This document shows, one piece after another, positions 15,301 through 20,416 of a stretch of 22,319 bases of DNA. The notes below the pieces were generated by a model. It was not told the origin of the DNA. It saw only the letters and a list, made by a program, of their open reading frames with translations, and made no database searches. This DNA is from a virus. The position numbers and the translations under genes are program-made. The DNA lies in the IMG/VR virus record IMGVR_UViG_3300042561_000923, positions 1 through 22,319 of that record. One strand, given 5' to 3'. How positions within the stretch are numbered: position 1 is the stretch's first letter; each line of letters begins with the position of its first letter.

Positions 15301-15739
15301 TAAGAAGTTAACACAAGAAGATAGAGATACTCTATATGTTGGTCGAGTTAACCCAATTGCAACATTTGCTGATGTCGGTACTGTAATCTGGGGTAACAAA
15401 ACTCTTCAAGTCAGAGAATCTGCTCTTGACAGAATCAACGTAAGAAGATTGTTATTACAAGCAAGAAAATTAATTTCTGCAGTTTCTGTAAGATTATTAT
15501 TCGATCAAAACGACGAACAAGTAAGACAGGACTTCTTAAATGCTGTTAACCCAATCTTGGATGCAATTAGAAGAGATAGAGGTTTGTATGATTTCCGAGT
15601 AACCGTTTCAAGTGATACGGAAGATTTAGATAAAAACCAGTTAGTTGGTAAAATCTACATCAAACCAACAAGGTCTCTTGAATTTATTGACATTACATTC
15701 TACATTACACCAACCGGTGCTTCATTTGAAGATGTGTGA
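12386..15739 (+). CDS. 18: Contractile tail sheath protein, T4 gp18-like, unusually large
   Basis: 1117 residues; T4 gp18 has 659. The N-terminus (FVSPGVYTSEVDLS, 8-21) is the classic sheath strand that links neighbouring subunits. The C-terminal core (about 840-1117) carries NINVFVTPG, then WFAAAGYTRG near 954, VNPIATF, NVRRLLLQ and the final strand region TRSLEFIDITFYITPTG, typical of sheath domain IV. Between about 105 and 440 is an insertion containing two Pro-Thr-rich stretches (about 293-330) that bracket PCVTPQPFVSP, encoded by a 21-base near-perfect repeat. The insertion is expected to project from the sheath surface. Sheath subunits surround the tube and contract to drive it into the host. 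A strong terminator follows the TGA. Confidence 0.95.
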   Translation: MATNSKVFVSPGVYTSEVDLSFVAQSVGVTTLGIAGETLKGPAFEPIFVKSYDEFQTYFGGTSPEKFVNTQIPKYEAAYIAKSYLQQSSQLFVTRILGLSGYDAGPSWSIVTKANVDPTTIGVWCLDPVIIDCEPACNLPKEVVFTIDFTGCTNSSDSVIFDLASSTLPNEIKSILNEQYETFDGSLSSLNDNLQTLVYNVITSTNPNAEDETISYFGSIDGVDYSALTITGTYTGETNVFQVPAVPLDQTDLASPFNDPWYYSLFDNIGGGEYTGSSFWSIVSGLTLINPVVTSTTTLPTTPTPTPTPVNPCVTPQPFVSPTPTPTPVNIDCYSGQVIGKIYYYTGTSYTDYDDLVIATLRSRGIATYANSNNPVYEISNINNVTLDMSGQYSGVTKNPYLPFAVNATNDLGTSFIFETSFSTSDAQYISKVFGTSNFGKPRNVNPLFLEERYQALLNYAWRKGYIRGLSSEIVPLDSAQSQAIDSIGWYLDRYQSPASPWVVSEVRGSKVFNLFKFYTISDGNSANTEVKISISDISFANQTFTVLVRNYFDTDSNPIVVEKFTNCSMDPSQNNFIAKKVGTLDGEYELKSKYIMVEMNEDAPVDALPCGFDGYVVREYDGMKSPFPIYKTKYDFPGEVIYNPPFGFASGADDAITSSGDNIRRTYLGMSSNIGFDSDFFEYQGKRNPLSPCDLEGSEWNIKTRGYHMDINASGITINGPFATSGTPRFYVGNAPFSSEPTLDVNPYYRLFARKFTLFVKGGFDGWDIYREYRTNGDRYVLGRQGFLNGACPSDRYPTAAGWGAFKQIAIGDGTRDWANTDYYAYLLGIRSFANPEAVNINVFVTPGIDVQNNSDLVENTIDMIENERADSLYITTLPDYNLFLPTTTGTDGLIYPQEAVDILEETGIDSNYTATYYPWVLTRDSVNNTQIYIPATAEVTRNLALTDNIAFPWFAAAGYTRGIVNAIKARKKLTQEDRDTLYVGRVNPIATFADVGTVIWGNKTLQVRESALDRINVRRLLLQARKLISAVSVRLLFDQNDEQVRQDFLNAVNPILDAIRRDRGLYDFRVTVSSDTEDLDKNQLVGKIYIKPTRSLEFIDITFYITPTGASFEDV
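13298..13375 (+). repeat. Duplicated 21-base Pro-Thr coding segment in the sheath gene
   Basis: CCTACACCAACACCGGTRAA plus T occurs at 13298-13318 and 13355-13375 with one mismatch, 57 bases (19 codons) apart. It encodes PTPTPVN twice. It marks a flexible, duplicated linker within the sheath insertion. Confidence 0.8.
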
Positions 15740-15758
15740 TAAAATAAATAAATTAAAG

Positions 15759-15787
15759 AAAATGGGGGTCAATAACCCCCATTTTTT
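15759..15787 (+). terminator. Rho-independent terminator after the tail sheath gene
   Basis: A perfect 11-bp stem AAAATGGGGGT (15759-15769) / ACCCCCATTTT (15775-15785) with a 5-base loop CAATA and a run of six T (15782-15787). It lies 19 bases after the sheath stop. As its complement starts with an A run it could also work leftward, but no leftward gene ends here. Confidence 0.92.
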
Positions 15788-15796
15788 ATTTATGAT

Positions 15797-15804
15797 ATAT
15801 TTAT
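15797..15804 (+). promoter_or_regulatory. Late promoter motif ATATTTAT (HAD-like gene)
   Basis: ATATTTAT ends 4 bases before the ATG at 15809, directly after the sheath terminator. The spacing implies a leaderless or near-leaderless mRNA. Confidence 0.6.
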
Positions 15805-15808
15805 TATT

Positions 15809-16774
15809 ATGAATCACAAAATTTTAGTTAGACAGATTATAAAAGAAATGGTAGAGAAAAAAAATCTACGTTTATATGGTTTTGATTGGGATGATAATAT
15901 TTTGAGAATGCCAACTAAAATATATTTAAAATCTGACCTTGGGGATGTTATTGGAATGTCGACAGAAGATTTTGCGGAATACAGACATTTGATTGGAAAC
16001 GAACCTTTTGATTATGAAGGGGACACAATAGTTGGATATGACAACAACCCATATAGAGATTTTACAAGTTCCGAAACATTTTTAGAAGACACCGTAGAAG
16101 CAATTAAAAAAGATAGAAAATCACCAAGTTTTAAAAAGTTTAAAGAAAATTTAATATATGCTAACCCATTTTCAATTATTACCGCTAGAGGACATAGTCC
16201 AAACGTAATTAAAAAAGGTGTTAAAATGTTTATACATTTAGTTTTGTCACCGGAAGAAAAAGAAGAAATGATAGAAAATATTAAAAGAACTTTTGAACAC
16301 GAAGAAATGTTTTCAAAAAACTTTTTAGAAAAATTAGATGATTTATCCCCAAATCAATTATTAGATTTTTATTTAGATGAGAGAGGGGATTACTACCCGG
16401 TTTCTTCAAAAGAGTTTGGTGAAAAATTCGGATTAGAGACAAGTGGCGGAGCGGCAAATCCTGAGCACGCAAAAAAAATTGCCCTTGCCGATTTCATTTC
16501 AAAATATGATGATTTAATTAAAAGTGGAAAATATATTAATACTTCATTAGGATTTTCAGATGATGACCCAAGAAATATAAAAGCAATGGTTGAGTATGTA
16601 AAAAATGAATTATCAAGAATGTATCCAGAAGTAAAATTCATAATTTATGATACATCAGAAGGAGGATATTCAAAAATTCATATAGAAACTGGAAATGAAA
16701 AAGAAGAAAGTGAAGAAGAACTTATGTTAGAAAGTTTAATTAATAGGATAATATCCAAAATTAAATCAAAGTAA
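15809..16774 (+). CDS. HAD-superfamily phosphatase-like protein
   Basis: 321 residues. HAD motif I is FDWDDNIL with D26 (nucleophile) and D28 (acid/base). Motif II is T125 in FSIITARGH. A candidate motif III lysine is K222 or K223. Motif IV is the acidic cluster DDD (251-253) in GFSDDDPRNI. The region 130-215, between motifs II and III, is a large helical insert that could be a cap. HAD enzymes hydrolyse phosphate esters through an aspartyl phosphate; the substrate here cannot be read, and nucleotide or nucleic-acid phosphatase is plausible. The N-terminus (VRQIIKEMVEKK) and C-terminus (LESLINRIISKIKSK) are amphipathic helices outside the catalytic core. It lies between sheath and tube with its own late promoter, so it is expressed with virion genes. 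Confidence 0.75.
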   Translation: MNHKILVRQIIKEMVEKKNLRLYGFDWDDNILRMPTKIYLKSDLGDVIGMSTEDFAEYRHLIGNEPFDYEGDTIVGYDNNPYRDFTSSETFLEDTVEAIKKDRKSPSFKKFKENLIYANPFSIITARGHSPNVIKKGVKMFIHLVLSPEEKEEMIENIKRTFEHEEMFSKNFLEKLDDLSPNQLLDFYLDERGDYYPVSSKEFGEKFGLETSGGAANPEHAKKIALADFISKYDDLIKSGKYINTSLGFSDDDPRNIKAMVEYVKNELSRMYPEVKFIIYDTSEGGYSKIHIETGNEKEESEEELMLESLINRIISKIKSK

Positions 16775-16797
16775 ATAGAAAAATTTTTACAAAGCTA

Positions 16798-16805
16798 ATA
16801 TTTAT
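16798..16805 (+). promoter_or_regulatory. Late promoter motif ATATTTAT (tail tube)
   Basis: ATATTTAT followed by AATAAAAACAAAAATAAAAT, 41 bases before the ATG at 16847. The leader is almost purely A and T with no Shine-Dalgarno sequence. Confidence 0.7.
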
Positions 16806-16846
16806 AATAAAAACAAAAATAAAATAAAAAATTAAAAACTGAAATT

Positions 16847-17335
16847 ATGGCTGATTTGTTAATGAAAATGCCTATACCTTACGAACCGAAAAGGGAGAAC
16901 AGATGGATTTTGAGATTTCCATCGTCATTAGGAATAAATGAGTGGTATGTAGAAAGTACCTCAAGACCAAAAATGAAAATTGCTTCAACAGAAATTCCAT
17001 TTTTGAACACCTCAACCTATGTTGCTGGTAGATTTAACTGGGAAGAAATTTCGGTTAAGTTTAGAGACCCAATTGGTCCATCAGCTTCACAAGCGGTTAT
17101 GGAATGGATTCGTCTATGTGCTGAATCTGTAACTGGTCGTATGGGTTATGCTGCCGGATATAAAAAGAATGTTGACCTTGAAATGCTTGACCCAACCGGC
17201 GTTGTTGTTGAGAAATGGATTTTAGAAGGTGCATTTTTAACAGGATATGATGGTGGGTCCCTAGATTATTCAAGTGATAAAATTGCGGGAATTACATCAA
17301 GTATTCGTATGGATAGATGTATATTAGTTTACTAA
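16847..17335 (+). CDS. 19: Tail tube protein, T4 gp19-like
   Basis: 162 residues; T4 gp19 has 163. Hallmarks of the family are present: RENRWILRFP near 16-25, an EIPFLNTSTYVAGRFNWE region at 49-66, RDPIGPSASQAVMEWIRLCA at 72-91, and VTGRMGYAAGYKKNVDLEML followed by DPTGVVVEKW to about 125. Gp19 hexamers stack to form the rigid tube inside the sheath through which DNA passes. It has its own late promoter and A-rich leader and ends at a strong terminator, so it is a single-gene unit suited to high output. It is followed by the tail chaperone and tape measure, the usual order in tailed phages. Confidence 0.95.
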   Translation: MADLLMKMPIPYEPKRENRWILRFPSSLGINEWYVESTSRPKMKIASTEIPFLNTSTYVAGRFNWEEISVKFRDPIGPSASQAVMEWIRLCAESVTGRMGYAAGYKKNVDLEMLDPTGVVVEKWILEGAFLTGYDGGSLDYSSDKIAGITSSIRMDRCILVY

Positions 17336-17359
17336 TTTTTTAAAAAAAATATATTTGTT

Positions 17360-17391
17360 AAAGTCTTCATATTTTATATGGGGACTTTTTT
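17360..17391 (+). terminator. Rho-independent terminator after the tail tube gene
   Basis: A 13-bp stem AAAGTCTTCATAT (17360-17372) / ATATGGGGACTTT (17376-17388) with two U-G pairs, a 3-base TTT loop, and six T at 17386-17391. It lies 24 bases after the tail tube stop. Confidence 0.88.
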
Positions 17392-17416
17392 ATTTACAAA
17401 AAATGATTATTGGATA

Positions 17417-17423
17417 TTTTTAT
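17417..17423 (+). promoter_or_regulatory. Variant late promoter motif TTTTTAT (tail chaperone)
   Basis: TTTTTATAATAAAAA differs by one base from the TATTTATAATAAAAA of the sheath and tube promoters. It is 13 bases before the ATG at 17437. An ATATTTTTAT reading spans 17414-17423. Confidence 0.5.
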
Positions 17424-17436
17424 AATAAAAAAGATT

Positions 17437-18201
17437 ATGGAAATGAATGAATATCAAATAGGTCAACAAGATTTTAATTTACCACATGACGTGGTTCCAT
17501 TACCAAGTGGTGGTATTTTTTACAAATCAAAAAAGAAAACAATTAAAGTTGGTTATTTAACAGCTTCTGATGAAAATATATTATTAAATACAAATTTAAG
17601 AAAAAGTATTAGAGAATCTTTAATATTACCATTATTAAGGTCAAAAGTGTATGAAAAAGATTTAAGACCGGAAGAATTATTAGAAGGTGATATTGAAGCA
17701 ATTCTTTTGTTTTTAAGAAATACATCTTTTGGCCCAGAATATACTGTCTCACTAACTGACCCATCAACTGATAAGTTGTTTACCACATCTGTTATGCTAG
17801 ATGAACTTAACATTAAGAAAACAGAATTTAAACCAGACGAAAATGGAATTTTTACCGTTTTATTACCAAAATCAAAAACAACTGTTAAATTAAAATTATT
17901 AAGTCTTGTTGAACAAATGGAAATTGACAAAATGATTGAAGCATATCCAGATGGTCGCACACCACCAACAGTTACTTGGAAATTAGCGAAAAATATTATT
18001 GAAATAAATGGTGATTCTGATAAAGGAAAAATTGCAATTTTTTCTGAAAATATGCCAATTGCTGATTCAAAGTTCATTAGAAATTTTTTAAGAGAAAATG
18101 AACCAAGATTAGATTTAAATAAAGAAGTTATGGCCCCGTCTGGAGAAAAAGTAATGGCAAACATTACTTTTGGGGTGGAATTTTTTCGGCCTTTCTTCTA
18201 A
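17437..18201 (+). CDS. 26: Tail assembly chaperone / baseplate hub assembly protein, T4 gp26-like
   Basis: 254 residues from the ATG at 17437. A TTG nine codons upstream lies inside the promoter motif and is rejected; a second ATG at 17443 is possible. Features of the T4 gp26 family: LPSGGIFYKSKKKTIKVGYL about 24-43, a TASDENILL segment, a helix with RKSIRESLILPLL, and GDIEAILLFLRNTSFGPEY at about 87-105. The C-terminus ends NITFGVEFFRPFF. Such proteins are made before tail assembly and act on the tape measure or hub rather than staying in the virion. It sits between tail tube and tape measure, the standard place for chaperones, and its end overlaps a second reading frame that appears to extend it by +1 frameshift. 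Confidence 0.8.
   Translation: MEMNEYQIGQQDFNLPHDVVPLPSGGIFYKSKKKTIKVGYLTASDENILLNTNLRKSIRESLILPLLRSKVYEKDLRPEELLEGDIEAILLFLRNTSFGPEYTVSLTDPSTDKLFTTSVMLDELNIKKTEFKPDENGIFTVLLPKSKTTVKLKLLSLVEQMEIDKMIEAYPDGRTPPTVTWKLAKNIIEINGDSDKGKIAIFSENMPIADSKFIRNFLRENEPRLDLNKEVMAPSGEKVMANITFGVEFFRPFF
18181..18189 (+). other. Candidate +1 ribosomal frameshift site TTT-TTT-CGG
   Basis: In the chaperone frame the codons are TTT (18181-18183), TTT (18184-18186), CGG (18187-18189). CGG is expected to be a rare, slowly read codon in so AT-rich a genome. Slipping forward one base lets tRNA-Phe re-pair with TTC (18185-18187), its better match, and continue as GGC in the frame of the downstream coding sequence. The same UUU-CGN arrangement drives the influenza PA-X +1 shift. 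The fused product would have about 301 residues. Confidence 0.5.
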
Positions 18202-18343
18202 TTACTCACAATATATGTTGGATGAATTTTATATTTTATCCAAATTCCTTAGAATGCAATATTCTGAATTTTTAAAAATACCCACCTATGTAAGAAAATA
18301 CTTGGTCGAAAAGATTATTGAAGAAAACAAACCCAAAACATAG
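18188..18343 (+). CDS. Second-frame extension of the tail chaperone (gp51 / lambda gpT-like)
   Basis: The frame is open from 18155 to the TAG at 18341-18343, +1 relative to the chaperone. Read after the slip it adds 51 residues, starting GLSSNYSQYMLDEFYILSKF. If translated separately it could start at the ATG at 18215 and give 42 residues. The sequence has the look of real protein: aromatic helix, then EFLKIPTYVRKYLVEKI, matching the pattern of a short helical segment followed by a conserved Pro and Arg-Tyr helix in the downstream chaperone partner of T4-like phages. It ends 27 bases before the tape measure start. Chaperone pairs linked by frameshift, such as gpG and gpGT in lambda, occupy this place. 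Coding status is likely; route of expression is inferred. Confidence 0.65.
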   Translation, partial: GLSSNYSQYMLDEFYILSKFLRMQYSEFLKIPTYVRKYLVEKIIEENKPKT

Positions 18344-18349
18344 ATTTAA

Positions 18350-18357
18350 CTATTTAT
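18350..18357 (+). promoter_or_regulatory. Late promoter motif CTATTTAT (tape measure)
   Basis: CTATTTAT followed by TAGAAAATAAATA, 13 bases before the ATG at 18371, just after the stop of the chaperone extension. Confidence 0.6.
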
Positions 18358-18370
18358 TAGAAAATAAATA

Positions 18371-20344
18371 ATGGCAAAAAAGTTTTCATATAAAAGAGGT
18401 AGTAATATTTCTGTTGATGGTACACAATACACCGATAGAGATATTGACGACTATATAGGTGAAAAACTTAAACCATTCCAAGACGAACTTAAAAAAAAGA
18501 CAGAAAGTAAACTTACTGAACAAACTTCTGAAATCCAAGGTTCAGTATTTAATGTTAGTGAAACATTGGACGGTTATGTAAAACAAATGACCGATTCTAT
18601 CAATAAAATAGGTGGTGCTCTAGAAATTTTAGACCAACAAGGTACCAAAGTTATGGGTGCTTTTGGTACAACAAGAGCTAGAATGGGTGAGTTTAAAGCT
18701 GTTATTGGTGAGGCAATTCCTTCATTCACAGAAATGGGTTTAGACACAGACCCTGCCACAGTAATAACCGAGATTGGTAAGGCTCTTGGTGGTGCCGCAA
18801 GTATTGGTGTTGAAGCAATAACCGAACTAGGCGCGACTGGTCAAGTTACTGGTCTAGAAATTGATACATTAGCGGAAAATTTTAGAAATGTTGGTGTTTC
18901 TATTTATGATGTTGGTGATACAATGAAAGAAGTTGTTGATTACACAAGGTCTGTTGGTGGAAATGTAAAAGAAGTTAGTGGATTTGTAAGTGGAAATTTA
19001 GAAAAATTAAATGTGTACAATTTCAGTAATGGAGTTGCAGGACTTACGAAAATGGCAGCACAAGCTAGTAGGTTAGGTATTGATATGAGAACTGTTTTTG
19101 ATACGTCAGAAAAATTACTAGATCCTGAAAACGCAATTGAAATGGCGGCAGGTTTACAAAGAATGGGTGTTGCAAATTCAGAAATGTTAGACCCTTTACG
19201 ACTTATGGATATGGGACTTAACGGACCGGATGAACTTATGAAATCAATGACTGATTTAAGTAAAGAATTTGTCCAATTAAATGAAAAGGGTCAATTTGAA
19301 ATTATGCCCGGAGCTAAAAGAAGGATGAGAGAGGTTGCAAAAGAATTAGGTATGTCAGCCGAAGAGTTCTCAAAGATGGCAATAAAATCTGCCGATTTTG
19401 ATAGAAAATTACAAGAAATTAAAATGCCTGATTTTGTTGGTGATGAACAAACAAAAGAAATGATTGCTACAATGTCTCAAATGAAAGATGGTAAAGCTGT
19501 TATAACCGTTAAAGATGCCGAAACAGGACGAGCAATTGAAAAAGAAGTTGACCAACTTACACCAGAAGATATTGAAAATCTTAAATTGAGTGAAGAAGAG
19601 AGTGCTAAAAGTATGGAAGAAATTGCTATAGACCAATTGGATACTTTGAAAAGAATTGAACAAGCACAAAAAGCCGTTGGAGAAAGAGTAACATATGCTG
19701 GAGCTACGGCAGCCCCAGTTATGAGAGCATATGATGTTGTTTCTGGAATACAAAGAGAAATACCTAAAGGAATCTCAAGAAGTGATATGGGTGATTTTGG
19801 TAATTTAAGTAAACAAATGAACGACTTAACAAAACCATTTGAAGATATGGCTCTACTTTTTGCTGAAGGTAAGTTTGAAGAAGGATCAACAAAAATGAAA
19901 GAATTAGTGACTACATTAGGTAATGTTGAGACTGGGTTTAAAAATAGTATGCAAACAATTGTTAATGAAACTGTGAAAGGAAGTAATAAAGTAATTGAAG
20001 AAATTTATGGTGGTAGATTTAAAACAACTGATACTGGGAAAAATACAGGAACAAATGTTGGTGAAGGTGGAACTAATCAAGAAAACGTAACACCATTAGA
20101 AAATGTTACTCCCGAAGGAACAAATGTTCAAAATGTTGTAACATCTGAACAAAAACCTATGGAACTATCAGCAAAAAGTGAAATAAAAGTTGATTTAAAA
20201 ATTACAACAGATGAAAAAACGGCATCATTAGACACAAGTGTTGTAAATTCAGCTATTGAAAAATATTTTAGTGATACTAGTAATGTTGTAAAACTATTTG
20301 GATTTGACCCAAATAGTGGATTAATGTTGAGTAAACCAAAATAG
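18371..20344 (+). CDS. Tape measure-like tail protein (gp29 analogue)
   Basis: 657 residues; T4 gp29 has 590. It is rich in Ala, Glu, Lys, Met and Gly, and largely helical. Charged helices lie at about 30-75, alternating hydrophobic and Gly-containing helices at about 85-260 (AAGLQRMG, GLTKMAAQASRLG), and more charged helices at about 300-450. A low-complexity Thr/Asn/Gly segment spans about 560-600, followed by a short folded C-terminus. The Gly/Ala-rich helices in the first half resemble tape measure segments that become membrane-active during DNA entry. Position directly after tail tube and chaperone is the main support. If it sets tail length at the usual 0.15 nm per residue, the tail would be about 100 nm, close to T4. 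No lysozyme or peptidase domain is visible. Confidence 0.75.
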   Translation: MAKKFSYKRGSNISVDGTQYTDRDIDDYIGEKLKPFQDELKKKTESKLTEQTSEIQGSVFNVSETLDGYVKQMTDSINKIGGALEILDQQGTKVMGAFGTTRARMGEFKAVIGEAIPSFTEMGLDTDPATVITEIGKALGGAASIGVEAITELGATGQVTGLEIDTLAENFRNVGVSIYDVGDTMKEVVDYTRSVGGNVKEVSGFVSGNLEKLNVYNFSNGVAGLTKMAAQASRLGIDMRTVFDTSEKLLDPENAIEMAAGLQRMGVANSEMLDPLRLMDMGLNGPDELMKSMTDLSKEFVQLNEKGQFEIMPGAKRRMREVAKELGMSAEEFSKMAIKSADFDRKLQEIKMPDFVGDEQTKEMIATMSQMKDGKAVITVKDAETGRAIEKEVDQLTPEDIENLKLSEEESAKSMEEIAIDQLDTLKRIEQAQKAVGERVTYAGATAAPVMRAYDVVSGIQREIPKGISRSDMGDFGNLSKQMNDLTKPFEDMALLFAEGKFEEGSTKMKELVTTLGNVETGFKNSMQTIVNETVKGSNKVIEEIYGGRFKTTDTGKNTGTNVGEGGTNQENVTPLENVTPEGTNVQNVVTSEQKPMELSAKSEIKVDLKITTDEKTASLDTSVVNSAIEKYFSDTSNVVKLFGFDPNSGLMLSKPK

Positions 20345-20393
20345 TGAATAAATAATTTATTAAACAACCATTCAATTAAAAAAACTTTTTCCA

Positions 20394-20401
20394 ATATTTA
20401 T
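20394..20401 (+). promoter_or_regulatory. Late promoter motif ATATTTAT (large structural gene)
   Basis: ATATTTAT followed by TCTTAAAGTAACACT, 15 bases before the ATG at 20417. Confidence 0.65.
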
Positions 20402-20416
20402 TCTTAAAGTAACACT

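Noticed and set aside
17553-18164. Long open frame (203 codons) on the minus strand inside the tail chaperone gene
   Set aside because: It is fully antisense to a well supported gene, with no promoter motif or recognisable protein features.
20346-20360. AATAAA-TAA-TTTATT hairpin after the tape measure gene
   Set aside because: Only A-T pairs and no following U tract, so too weak to call a terminator.
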